Part shown: positions 30,154 to 38,302 of the stretch, one piece after another | Position numbering within the stretch: position 1 is the first letter of the stretch | Layout of the letters: every line of letters starts with the position of its first letter | From: an uncultured Pelagibacteraceae bacterium | GTDB taxonomy: Bacteria; Pseudomonadota; Alphaproteobacteria; Pelagibacterales; Pelagibacteraceae | Direction: 5' to 3' | Assembly: GCA_902580505.1 (NCBI GenBank) | Contig: CACHLB010000005.1 | Coordinates: forward strand, 1-64,000 | DNA: 64,000 nucleotides | Notes under the pieces: model-generated | Told to the model about the DNA's origin: nothing | Seen by the model: the letters and a program-made list of their open reading frames with translations, nothing else | The model's database searches: none | Position numbers and translations under genes: made by a program

Positions 30154-31023
30154 TTATTCTACTTTTTGATCAATATTTCCGAAAAATTTAAAAAATTCAC
30201 TATCTGGTGAAAGTATCATTGAAGTTTCACCTCCAATTAGAGCTTTTTGATATGCTTGCATAGCTCTATAAAAAGCGAAAAATTCTGGATCTTGTCCGAA
30301 GGCATCAGCAAAAATCTTATTTTTTAAACCATCACCTTCTCCTTTCATAATCTCAGATTTTTTCTGTGCATCTGCAAGTATAACTGTTACTTCTTTATCA
30401 GCAGTCGAAGTAATTGTTACCGCCATCTCTGCACCTTTTGCTCTAAATTCTTTTGCCTCTCTCTCCCTTTCGGTTTGCATTCTTCTAAAAATTGCATCAC
30501 TGTTTGCTTGAGGAAGGTCTGCTCTTTTAATTCTTACATCAACAATACTAATACCAAAATTTTCTGCTTCATTATTTACACCTTCCTGTATTAGAGACAT
30601 CTGTTTTGTTCTATCTTCTGATAAAAGTGTTTGCAGTTCTTGTTGACCAAGCACGTTTCTTATTCTTGAATTTATAATTGTTGCCAATCTTGATCTTGCT
30701 ACTCTTTCATTTCCTACTGATATGTAAAATTTAAGAGGATCGATTATTTGAAATCTTGCAAATGCATCAACGATTAATCTTTTTTGATCTGATGCAATTA
30801 CTTCCTCTGGTGGTGTATCAAGATTTAAAATTCTTTTATCTAAAAATACAACATTTTGTATAAATGGAATTTTAAAATTAATTCCAGGTTTTGATATAAT
30901 TCTTTTAGGATCACCAAATTGAAGTACTATAGCTTGATTAACCTCTTTTACTATAAAAACTGAAAAGTAAATTGTTGCAGCGATTAGTATTATTATTGGT
31001 AATAAAAATTTTCCAGCTTTCAT
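30154..31023 (-). CDS. hflC: HflC, SPFH/band 7 regulator of FtsH
   Basis: 289 aa. One N-terminal membrane helix (about 5-25) is followed by the SPFH domain (VKEVNQAIVLQFGDPKRIISKPGINFKIP-type N-part) and a long helical region (RMQTEREREAKEFRAKGAE). HflC pairs with HflK in a membrane cage that surrounds and modulates FtsH. It starts 1 bp after hflK; the FtsH gene lies in this window at 63251. Confidence 0.95.
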   Translation of the reverse strand: MKAGKFLLPIIILIAATIYFSVFIVKEVNQAIVLQFGDPKRIISKPGINFKIPFIQNVVFLDKRILNLDTPPEEVIASDQKRLIVDAFARFQIIDPLKFYISVGNERVARSRLATIINSRIRNVLGQQELQTLLSEDRTKQMSLIQEGVNNEAENFGISIVDVRIKRADLPQANSDAIFRRMQTEREREAKEFRAKGAEMAVTITSTADKEVTVILADAQKKSEIMKGEGDGLKNKIFADAFGQDPEFFAFYRAMQAYQKALIGGETSMILSPDSEFFKFFGNIDQKVE

Positions 31024-31024
31024 T

Positions 31025-32116
31025 TTAATTAGTTCCTGTCTTTAATTCTTGTAATGGCAGATATGGTACAACTCCTTCACCTGAATTTTTGTCGATTATT
31101 ATTTTATTAATATCAGCTAATACCTCTTCCATTGTCTCAAGATACATTCTTTCTTGCGTTACTTTTTTAGCTTTTGCATATTCATTATAGATTGATAAAA
31201 ATCTACTTGCTTCTCCTTCTGCCTTAGCAACAACCTCTTTTTTATAAGCTTCTGCGGCTTGTAGAATTTTTGCTGCTTCACCTCGTGCTCTTGGTATTAC
31301 ATCATTAGCATATGCTTCTGCTTCATTTTTAGATCTTTCCATATCTGCTCTAGCTGCCTGGACATCTCTAAATGCATCAATAACTTGGTCTGGTGGGTCA
31401 GCTTTTTGAGTTTGAACTTGTGTAATTTGAATTCCACTTGTGTATTCATCTAAAATTTCTTGAATTATTTCTTGAGTATCGGCTTCTATAAGAGATCTAC
31501 CTTCGGTCAGAATTGGTTGAATATCAGATCTTGCAATAACCTCTCTCATCGCTGTTTCTGCAGCAGCTTTTACAGTTCCCTCAGGATCTTGTATTTTAAA
31601 CAAGAAATTACCTGCATCTTTGATTACCCAAAATACTGAAAAATCTATGTTAACTATGTTTTCATCACCTGTTAGCATTAAACTTTCTTCTGGAACGTCT
31701 GCAACTCCGCCTGAGGAAAATCCACTATCTCTTTCTGATCTAAATCCAATATCCATTCTATTAACTTTTGTAACTTTTGGAGTTAAAACGTTCTCAATTG
31801 GGAAAGGAAGATGATAGTTCAATCCTGGCTGTGTAGTTTTAACAAATTTTCCAAATCTTAAAACTACCCCTTGCTCATCTGGTAGTACTCTATAAAGACC
31901 ACTTAAAGTCCAAACAATTAAAAGAATTATAAGACCAATTATTATTGGCTTAGCTCCACCTTTGCCACCACCTAAAAATCTATTTATTATTGATTGGAGT
32001 TTGCTTATAACTTCATCGATATTTGGAGGAGTAGGACCTTTTCTAAATCCACCATTTCGACTACCTCCTCCACCTGGAGGTGTTCCCCATGGGCTTTGAT
32101 TTTTGAAATCACTCAT
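31025..32116 (-). CDS. hflK: HflK, SPFH/band 7 regulator of FtsH
   Basis: 363 aa. A Gly/Pro-rich cytoplasmic N-terminus (SPWGTPPGGGGSRNGG), one membrane helix (about 57-75), the SPFH domain (RVLPDEQGVVLRFGKFVKTTQPGLNYH), then a helical region with AEAYANDVIPRARGEAAKILQAAEAYK. It forms the FtsH-modulating complex with HflC. First gene of the long minus-strand run; only 55 bp separate it from divergent mrp, and that gap holds a strong palindrome (32120-32141). Confidence 0.95.
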   Translation of the reverse strand: MSDFKNQSPWGTPPGGGGSRNGGFRKGPTPPNIDEVISKLQSIINRFLGGGKGGAKPIIIGLIILLIVWTLSGLYRVLPDEQGVVLRFGKFVKTTQPGLNYHLPFPIENVLTPKVTKVNRMDIGFRSERDSGFSSGGVADVPEESLMLTGDENIVNIDFSVFWVIKDAGNFLFKIQDPEGTVKAAAETAMREVIARSDIQPILTEGRSLIEADTQEIIQEILDEYTSGIQITQVQTQKADPPDQVIDAFRDVQAARADMERSKNEAEAYANDVIPRARGEAAKILQAAEAYKKEVVAKAEGEASRFLSIYNEYAKAKKVTQERMYLETMEEVLADINKIIIDKNSGEGVVPYLPLQELKTGTN

Positions 32117-32119
32117 AAT

Positions 32120-32141
32120 AAGACACTCTATATAGTGTCTT
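32120..32141. promoter_or_regulatory. Palindrome between divergent hflK and mrp
   Basis: AAGACACT (32120-32127) and AGTGTCTT (32134-32141) are perfect inverted arms; the centre (CTATAT) continues the symmetry except for one mismatched pair. It starts 4 bp from the hflK start codon and encloses TATATA, a possible -10 element for hflK. The placement suits an operator. Neither flanking gene ends here, so it is not a terminator. Confidence 0.5.
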
Positions 32142-32171
32142 TATTAGTAAAAACAAGGTAATGGTAAAATA

Positions 32172-32996
32172 ATGGACAATAAAAAAGTAGGTTTAAGTGA
32201 CACAACAAAGTCAAAAACTGAGCCAAAATCCTTTAGAAGGAACCCAATTATTGGAACAAAATTTACAATTGCAATCTCAAGTGCAAAAGGGGGAGTTGGA
32301 AAATCAACATTTGCCTCGAATCTTGCTTTGGCATTAAAAAAAATGGACTTAAATGTCGGATTGCTTGACGCAGATATATACGGACCATCACTGCCAAAAT
32401 TATTCGCGATTAATGAAAAGCCTGAAAGTGATGGTCAAAAACTAAAGCCAATTGTAAAATATGGGATTCAATGTATGTCAATTGGATTTTTAACAGATGA
32501 GCAAACACCAATGATTTGGAGAGGACCAATGGTTATTTCTGCAATAAAAACTTTTACTCAAAAAGTTTTGTGGGAAAATTTAGATTTTTTAATAGTTGAT
32601 ATGCCGCCAGGAACTGGTGATACACAATTAACTTTTGCACAAGAAATTAATATGGATGGAGTTATAATTATATCTACTCCACAAGAAATAGCGTTACAAG
32701 ATGTAAAACGTGGAATAAGAATGTTTGATAAACTAAAAGTAAAAATATTAGGGCTAATAGATAATATGAGTCACTTTGTAGGGGATGATGGAAAAAAGTA
32801 TGCAATTTTTGGTGAAGGTGGCGTTAAAAAGACCGCTGATGAATTTAAAAAAGATTTTCTAGGTAAAATACCAATTGATCCAGAGGTTGGAAGGCAAGGT
32901 GATATGGGTTCACCTATTGTTGAAAGTAAACCAGATCACAAAATATCAAAAACTTATTTAAAATTCGCTGAAAAGATTAAATCAATTTATCTTTAA
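32172..32996 (+). CDS. mrp: Mrp/ApbC-like P-loop ATPase lacking CXXC
   Basis: 274 aa. The deviant Walker A is KGGVGKST (39-46), with [13 protein letters not shown] and the Walker B-like [13 protein letters not shown]. Mrp/NBP35 proteins carry and transfer Fe-S clusters. Two usual parts are missing. The N-terminal MIP18/DUF59 domain is replaced by a polar stretch of about 30 residues. The CXXC that normally follows NMS-x-F is absent: here the sequence reads [20 protein letters not shown] (about 197-216). The fold and nucleotide site look intact. The 3' end overlaps convergent thyX by 20 bp. Confidence 0.88.
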   Translation: MDNKKVGLSDTTKSKTEPKSFRRNPIIGTKFTIAISSAKGGVGKSTFASNLALALKKMDLNVGLLDADIYGPSLPKLFAINEKPESDGQKLKPIVKYGIQCMSIGFLTDEQTPMIWRGPMVISAIKTFTQKVLWENLDFLIVDMPPGTGDTQLTFAQEINMDGVIIISTPQEIALQDVKRGIRMFDKLKVKILGLIDNMSHFVGDDGKKYAIFGEGGVKKTADEFKKDFLGKIPIDPEVGRQGDMGSPIVESKPDHKISKTYLKFAEKIKSIYL

Positions 32997-33924
32997 GATC
33001 AAAAGCTTCCATAAGTTCATTCCATTCCCTTTTAGATAAACCAGAGTCATCTATAGAAACTTTTTCACCTTTAATAAGTTTTTGAATAATATTTTTTCCT
33101 TTTGCAGAAACTTCTGTGCCTCCTACTCTATAATCCATAAAAGCTTCATAAGTAATTGGTACCCATTTTTTAACAGTATCAAGCATGGCATCAGCATAAG
33201 CCCTAATCTCGTATTGAGCATGGCTATCAGCTCTTAGTCTTAAGAAATTCATTAAATTTAATAAGTCAGTTTTCCAATACCATTGTGTGTAAGTATTTAA
33301 CGTTAAGTTCATCCTCGCAAGTTCTCTTGCTAAACCTACTCCATTTTTATCTATTGTTGATCCATCATATCTTTCGTTTAGCATGGTTTCATAATTATTA
33401 TAAGTTTGCTCAGCGTCGTTTTTTAAAAGTTCTAAAACTTTTTTAGCTTGATCTCCCTCAAGAATTTCACCTCTGCCCTGTCTATTACTTTGTGATTGAG
33501 CAGCAAGATATTGAGGCTCAGGTAAATAAAATTCTTTATCTAAAATTGAGTACCTCGCTGAGTATTCATTTACATTTGCTGTTCTATGTCTGATCCATTG
33601 TCTTGCAATAAATATAGGTAGCTTTACATGATATTTTATTTCACACATTTCAAAAGGAGTGCTATGCCAATGTCTCATTAAGTATTTTATTAAACCAGAG
33701 TCAGTGGAAACTTTTTTAGTACCCTTTCCATAAGAAACTCTGGCAGATTGAACTATAGAGGTATCATCACCCATATAATCAATTACTCTTATAAAACCAT
33801 GGTCTAATATTGGAAGTGCATCATACAGAATTTTTTCAAGCTGAGGGGCTGTAACTCTTTTTGTTAAATTTTGCTGAGATTGCTGGTCTTTTATTTCTTT
33901 TATTTGTTCTTCAGTTAACTTCAT
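32977..33924 (-). CDS. thyX: Flavin-dependent thymidylate synthase
   Basis: 315 aa. It methylates dUMP to dTMP using FAD, NADPH and methylene-tetrahydrofolate. The ThyX signature [15 protein letters not shown] spans residues 112-126, matching R-H-R-x-x-x-x-N-E-x-S-x-R-Y. [11 protein letters not shown] (60-70) and [12 protein letters not shown] further support it. It is longer than the minimal family (about 220-250 aa), as in other alphaproteobacteria. It converges on mrp and is divergent from the tmRNA gene. Confidence 0.96.
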   Translation of the reverse strand: MKLTEEQIKEIKDQQSQQNLTKRVTAPQLEKILYDALPILDHGFIRVIDYMGDDTSIVQSARVSYGKGTKKVSTDSGLIKYLMRHWHSTPFEMCEIKYHVKLPIFIARQWIRHRTANVNEYSARYSILDKEFYLPEPQYLAAQSQSNRQGRGEILEGDQAKKVLELLKNDAEQTYNNYETMLNERYDGSTIDKNGVGLARELARMNLTLNTYTQWYWKTDLLNLMNFLRLRADSHAQYEIRAYADAMLDTVKKWVPITYEAFMDYRVGGTEVSAKGKNIIQKLIKGEKVSIDDSGLSKREWNELMEAFDLKDKLI

Positions 33925-33934
33925 GAATAATTTA

Positions 33935-33964
33935 TTGAATCTGTTAGATTTGGTTTTATATTAT
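33935..33964 (+). promoter_or_regulatory. ssrA: Putative promoter of the tmRNA gene
   Basis: TTGAAT at 33935-33940 is followed after 16 bp by TATATT (33957-33962) or after 18 bp by TATTAT (33959-33964). Transcription would start near 33969, where a GTTGG-TTTT-CCAAC hairpin begins the transcript. The position is right for ssrA; the assignment is by consensus only. Confidence 0.4.
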
Positions 33965-33968
33965 TAAT

Positions 33969-34230
33969 GTTGGTTTTCCAACTATGACGATAAACGAATT
34001 TCGTAATAACCATTACGGACGTGGGGGCAGTACCCACCACCTCCACCATTTTCAACTTATGGGGGTGAATTAGGATCGACGGATGACTAAAAGTTATTCT
34101 TTCGTTCGGTATTGTTCCACCGTGAAGGGCTAATTTATAAATGCTAACGAAAGTTACGCACTTGCAGCTTAATTAATTTATTAATTAAGTTACGGGGCTT
34201 GGGGCACCTGGCAACAGAACGCCCCTTAAC
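33969..34230 (+). ncRNA. ssrA: Circularly permuted two-piece tmRNA (tag ANESYALAA)
   Basis: The acceptor half comes first. The T-arm is GTGGG-GGCAGTA-CCCAC (34021-34037), followed by CACCTCC (34038-34044) and the encoded ACCA (34045-34048). After about 12 bases the coding half begins with GGGGGTG (34061-34067), which pairs with CACCTCC to close the acceptor stem. A long-range helix joins ACGAA/AATAAC (33994-34010) to GTTATT/TTCGT near 34093-34105. The tag frame is 34143-34172: GCT AAC GAA AGT TAC GCA CTT GCA GCT TAA. A 9-bp hairpin (34168-34189) contains the stop. The 3' end has the alphaproteobacterial GGGGCACCTGGCAACAGAA element and a GGGGC/GCCCC pairing. It rescues stalled ribosomes. The exact mature ends are estimates. 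Confidence 0.93.
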
Positions 34231-34375
34231 AAAAATAACAAATATTAATCTAAATTTAATATTCCAATAGAGGCAGTATTTTCCATAAACAAATATAGTT
34301 GATTATTATAAAATCTTAAATCTCTTACTCTCTCAGATACTGAAATTCGGTTTAAATTGATGATTTGATTTTTTT
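34214..34375 (+). repeat. 162-bp direct repeat, copy A (tmRNA 3' end + dehydrogenase 3' end)
   Basis: It matches 36626-36787 in the same orientation with one mismatch (C at 34239, T at 36651). The repeat starts inside the tmRNA 3' element (ACAGAACGCCCC), covers the last 17 bases of that gene, the short spacer and the last 42 codons plus stop of the dehydrogenase gene. It ends in a T-run. The repeat unit spacing is 2,412 bp. Confidence 0.97.
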
Positions 34376-35678
34376 CATTCATTTCAAAAAAATATAAAGA
34401 CTTATCTTTTAATGAGCTTACTACATATTTATTTTGACCAATTTTTACTATTTCTGAAATTCCAATTGAGGGAACAAATGAATATAAGGGCTCAATAAAG
34501 CCATGATCACTATGTGATTTATATAGAGGGTATTTTTCATATTTATTTTTATTTGACTCATTTTTACCACCATAATGTTCGCCAGCAGATGATATTGCCC
34601 AACCATAATTTGGAATTTTTATATTATTTATTTCATTTACTTCGATTAAATTAATTTCGTCTCCTCCCATAGGTCCATGCTCAGTTTCTAAAATAAAATT
34701 ATTTTCTTTATCAAAATATAAACCTTGTGGATTCCTATGACCCATTGAAATAATTTTATAATCTTTATTAATAATATTAATTTTAACGATTTTTCCATTT
34801 ACACTTTGATAATCTTGTGCAAGGTACCTACTTCTATAATCGCCAATCGATAATAAAATATGATTAGCATTTAAAGAAATAATTTTTCCACCTGATTGTG
34901 TCATTTGAAATTCTTTATCTCTATTATTAACTGAGTGAACACATCCTCGAGGAGAAAATAATTTCTTAAATTTTATGTTATCATAATTAATATTTCCAAA
35001 AATTATAGAGGTATTCCAGCAATCTTCTTTAATTTCATCTGTGTAAGAAATAAAAATTTTATTATTTGAAATAAATAAGTCTTTTAATGAGACATTTGAT
35101 CCTTTTTTAAATTGGTTTAAACCAATGAAATCATTAATGTTGTTTTTTATTTGTTTGAAATTTTCTTCATCATCATCAATATTTTTTCTAAATACTAAAA
35201 CACCACGACTAGATAATGCAAATATATTGTCTTCATAGAATTCAATATAACCACTTCCAGGAAACTGTTCATGTATTCCAGCATAAAACCCTGATGTTAA
35301 TTTATATTTTTTTAAAATTTTATTATTTGATAATTTTACAATATTTTCTTTAATTATAATATCTTCACCACTATCTTTCGTATTTAATTCTAAAACTGAT
35401 AGCAATGAATTATATTTATGCTCTGAAATAACTACATTCTTTTTTCTATTTTCTAAGTTCAATATTAAATTATTATTATCTTTTTCTAGCCTATTAATTT
35501 TTTGTTTGTAAAGAGACAAAGTTTTATACGGAAAAATATATTCTTTGATTGATTGTCTTTGCTCATAATTTAACAATGATTTTAAATTTTTAAATTTGTC
35601 ATTTCCAATTAATGAATTAACAAAAAAATAAATTACGGATATAATTATTATAATTGAAAATATTAATTTTTTAATCAT
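34245..35678 (-). CDS. Membrane-anchored PQQ-type glucose/sorbosone dehydrogenase-like protein
   Basis: 477 aa. An N-terminal membrane anchor (about 4-24) and a helical/coiled segment (about 50-85) precede a beta-propeller resembling the soluble aldose sugar dehydrogenase family (GSDH). The best landmark is GHRNPQGLYFD followed by ETEHGPMGGDEINLIE and NYGWAISSAGEHYGG (about 312-365), the PQQ/Ca region in that family. The N-terminal part of the propeller is diverged, so activity is uncertain. The 3' end lies 14 bp from the tmRNA end and belongs to the 162-bp repeat; its last 43 codons recur as a fragment at 36657-36787. Very AT-rich and probably part of a variable island. Confidence 0.75.
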   Translation of the reverse strand: MIKKLIFSIIIIISVIYFFVNSLIGNDKFKNLKSLLNYEQRQSIKEYIFPYKTLSLYKQKINRLEKDNNNLILNLENRKKNVVISEHKYNSLLSVLELNTKDSGEDIIIKENIVKLSNNKILKKYKLTSGFYAGIHEQFPGSGYIEFYEDNIFALSSRGVLVFRKNIDDDEENFKQIKNNINDFIGLNQFKKGSNVSLKDLFISNNKIFISYTDEIKEDCWNTSIIFGNINYDNIKFKKLFSPRGCVHSVNNRDKEFQMTQSGGKIISLNANHILLSIGDYRSRYLAQDYQSVNGKIVKINIINKDYKIISMGHRNPQGLYFDKENNFILETEHGPMGGDEINLIEVNEINNIKIPNYGWAISSAGEHYGGKNESNKNKYEKYPLYKSHSDHGFIEPLYSFVPSIGISEIVKIGQNKYVVSSLKDKSLYFFEMNEKNQIINLNRISVSERVRDLRFYNNQLYLFMENTASIGILNLD

Positions 35679-35781
35679 TTAATTTTGATATCATAAAAAA
35701 TTAAAAAAAAAAAATTGTTAAATTTCATAAACAATTGCTATAAGTTCTATATAAGAAATATTTTACACAAATAAAAATTAG

Positions 35782-36609
35782 TTAATTTTTAATAAATAAT
35801 ATATTCCTAAGTTTCTTGCCGTCAACTCTGCGAACAGATGGTTCCTCGTTCTCAATTTTAAATGTTTTTAAAATTTCTTTAATAATCTCTTTGTCTTCAC
35901 CTAAATCATTATCTTCGAAATAAATTTCTTTAGCATTTAAAATAACTTTTTTACCTCCCTCAAAAACTTTTTTTTCATTTCCATCAACATCAATTTTTAT
36001 TTTGGTTGGATATTCTAATTTAAAACTTTCAAATATATAATCTAGAGAAAAACAAAATTGTTTCATCTGAAATGGTGAATTTTTCTTGGTTGGAATTATT
36101 TGCTCCCTTCCTACTGATTGTAAAGCATCACCAACGCTATTCTCTCTATAAAATATTTCTTCTACATTATTTTTATCATTCATACCAAAGTTAATTATTA
36201 GACATTTATTTTGAAAATCATTTAATATTATATTCTCAAACAAAATAGCATTATTTTTAATATCTAATTCTGATGCATAAACAAATCTACATTTTGTAAT
36301 TGCTGGTAAAGTATAAGTGCCTACATTCGCACCAATATCTAAAAAAATATCATTTTCTTTGAAAGATTTTAACCAATCTATCATCATAGGTTCTTCTTTA
36401 TAAAAAGATTTAACTCTCCAATCCAATCTATTATGTCCTGTTTTAAAATAAATTTTTTTACCTTCGAAATTAATATGATTCTTTAAATCAACATTTTGAA
36501 TTATCTCATTTGTGAAATAATTGTTAACTGACAGAATTTTACTAAAAAATTTAGCAAACCTTTTAATTATTTTCTCGTTAAACGAAGGGATATAACCAAG
36601 TTCTTTCAT
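35782..36609 (-). CDS. FkbM-family SAM-dependent methyltransferase
   Basis: 275 aa. The SAM-binding motif I is DIFLDIGANVGTYTL (87-101), followed by an acidic strand end (YASELD) and the FkbM-like FCFSLDYIFESF...KIKIDVDGNEKKVFEGG pattern. These enzymes O-methylate sugars or small molecules and are frequent in surface-polysaccharide islands. It lies upstream of the dehydrogenase gene in the same direction across 103 bp, both inside the 2,412-bp repeat unit. Its start is 16 bp from repeat copy B. The exact substrate cannot be told. Confidence 0.82.
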   Translation of the reverse strand: MKELGYIPSFNEKIIKRFAKFFSKILSVNNYFTNEIIQNVDLKNHINFEGKKIYFKTGHNRLDWRVKSFYKEEPMMIDWLKSFKENDIFLDIGANVGTYTLPAITKCRFVYASELDIKNNAILFENIILNDFQNKCLIINFGMNDKNNVEEIFYRENSVGDALQSVGREQIIPTKKNSPFQMKQFCFSLDYIFESFKLEYPTKIKIDVDGNEKKVFEGGKKVILNAKEIYFEDNDLGEDKEIIKEILKTFKIENEEPSVRRVDGKKLRNILFIKN

Positions 36610-36625
36610 TCACTCATCTAATACC

Positions 36626-36787
36626 ACAGAACGCCCCTTAACAAAAATAATAAATATTAATCTAAATTTAATATTCCAATAGAGGCAGTATTTTCCATAA
36701 ACAAATATAGTTGATTATTATAAAATCTTAAATCTCTTACTCTCTCAGATACTGAAATTCGGTTTAAATTGATGATTTGATTTTTTT
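36626..36787 (+). repeat. 162-bp direct repeat, copy B
   Basis: 161 of 162 positions match 34214-34375. It sits between the FkbM gene and the membrane-protein gene, away from any intact tmRNA. It carries the last 17 bases of the tmRNA gene joined to a dehydrogenase 3' fragment exactly as in copy A, so it is a duplicated junction, not an independent gene end. Confidence 0.97.
36657..36787 (-). pseudogene. 3' fragment of the sugar dehydrogenase gene
   Basis: The last 42 codons and stop of the gene at 34245-35678, preserved without change inside repeat copy B and without its 5' part. It ends abruptly at the repeat edge in a T-run. It is a recombination scar, with no start codon or domain of its own. 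Confidence 0.9.
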
Positions 36788-36805
36788 AATTTATAAAAAT
36801 TAAAA

Positions 36806-38062
36806 ATGAAAATAAAAAAAATAATCATTATCAATACGTTGTCTTTATTATTAATAATAAGTTTTATTTTTGGTTTTTTGTTAAATGAAAATTCAGCAGG
36901 AGGAGGTGAGGGAGATTTCGGTCATATATTAAACAATTATCAATTAATTTATGGAAACTCATTTACTGATATTGATTGGAGCAAGTATAGAGATTCAAGA
37001 TTTCCATTAGATTATTTTATTTTTAAATTATATTTGCCAAACAATGTAGATTTTTGGATATATAATATTTTTTTAATTTCTTTCATTACACCTGCAATAT
37101 TATATTTAACTTTAAAAAAAAAACTTTTATTAATACCCTATAAAAAATTAAAAAATGAATATTTAATTTTTATAGCATTACTATTTTTATTTTTAAGTCC
37201 ATATTTTAGAACAAGTGCATTTTGGATGTTAAGGGAAAATATGGGATATTTTTTTTGGATAATCTCTATTTTTTTTCTTTTTAAACTGAAATCTGAATTC
37301 AATTATAAAATTAACCTAATAAGTTGTTTTTTATTTTCATACTTAGCTTTTTATTCTTCACAAAATTTATTTATAATTGCTTTAACAAATTTTTTCTTAT
37401 TATTTGATTTTAAGGATATTTTTAAAAAAAAGAATTATTATCTAATATTGATAAATATTTTATTTTTTTCACCAATAGTAATTTTTTTTGATTTTTTTAA
37501 TAATTCTATTCAATATATAGAAATTGAAGAAATAAATAGAATTACTTTTAGCTATTTTAAAGTAGTAGACCTATATGGCATAATTTTAATTTATATTTTC
37601 CCAATGTTATTTATCTATTTTCAGAAAAATGAATTAATAAATCTTTTAAAAAAAAATATATTATTCATTTTTATTATTTTAATTTGTTTCTGCATCTTCT
37701 TTTGGAATTACCCAAATAATGATCCATTGTCAGGTGGTGCTGTGAGAAAACTCTTGAATATTTTTATTTCAAGCGAAATTTTGTTCAAAATTATATATTT
37801 ACCAATTTGTGGTTTCTCTGCAATAATTTCATTTTATCTTGCCTATAAAAAAGAAAAAGTGCTATTATTTTTACTCTTACCATACACTTTTTTTTATATG
37901 TTTATTAACTATGTGTTTCAAGAATATTTAGATCCAGTGTTTATACTTTTTTTAATGCTGTATTCTAAGAATTTCATATTTTTAGTCGCAAATAAAATAT
38001 ATTACGTATTTTTGTACTTTTTATTATTTTATATGTCTTCCTTTACATATTATATATTTTAA
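36806..38062 (+). CDS. Polytopic membrane protein of unknown function
   Basis: 418 aa, extremely AT-rich and rich in Phe, Ile, Leu, Asn and Lys. About ten hydrophobic segments span the whole length, with a polar loop near residues 28-65 (AGGGEGDFGHILNNYQ, DIDWSKYRDSRFPLDYF). The layout, an early acidic loop followed by many helices, recalls membrane glycosyltransferases or polymerases of surface-glycan loci, but no family motif can be read with confidence. It begins 18 bp after repeat copy B and lies between it and tRNA-Leu, in the variable island. Confident as a gene, not as a function. Confidence 0.65.
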   Translation: MKIKKIIIINTLSLLLIISFIFGFLLNENSAGGGEGDFGHILNNYQLIYGNSFTDIDWSKYRDSRFPLDYFIFKLYLPNNVDFWIYNIFLISFITPAILYLTLKKKLLLIPYKKLKNEYLIFIALLFLFLSPYFRTSAFWMLRENMGYFFWIISIFFLFKLKSEFNYKINLISCFLFSYLAFYSSQNLFIIALTNFFLLFDFKDIFKKKNYYLILINILFFSPIVIFFDFFNNSIQYIEIEEINRITFSYFKVVDLYGIILIYIFPMLFIYFQKNELINLLKKNILFIFIILICFCIFFWNYPNNDPLSGGAVRKLLNIFISSEILFKIIYLPICGFSAIISFYLAYKKEKVLLFLLLPYTFFYMFINYVFQEYLDPVFILFLMLYSKNFIFLVANKIYYVFLYFLLFYMSSFTYYIF

Positions 38063-38159
38063 GAAGCACTTATTAATCGTAATAGACGAGCTTAAATAAA
38101 AGACAATATATCAAAGCACTATGAAAATTTTAATCAAAATGTTGAAAAAACAATATTTT

Positions 38160-38245
38160 TGGTGCGGTCAGAGAGACTCGAACTCTCATGGGCTTCGCCC
38201 ACACGGCCCTCAACCGTGCCTGTCTACCAGTTTCAGCATGACCGC
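38160..38245 (-). tRNA. tRNA-Leu (GAG anticodon)
   Basis: 86 nt including an encoded CCA (complement of 38160-38162). The acceptor stem is GCGGTCA/TGACCGC, the anticodon stem-loop CACGG-TTGAGGG-CCGTG gives anticodon GAG, and a long variable arm (GTGGGCGAAGCCCA) marks the type II leucine tRNA. It closes the right side of the variable region that starts at the tmRNA. Confidence 0.96.
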
Positions 38246-38302
38246 ATGTTATGCGGCAGATTAAATGAATGACAATTCTATTTCAAGTTGATAAGTTTTT
38301 TT

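Noticed and set aside
36626-36787. Copy B of the repeat as a second tmRNA or an active gene end
   Set aside because: It holds only the last 17 bases of tmRNA and a dehydrogenase tail; the acceptor half, tag and promoter are missing.
34231-38159. Prophage or transposon as the source of the variable island
   Set aside because: No integrase, transposase, terminal inverted repeats or phage genes are visible; only the direct repeat supports mobility.
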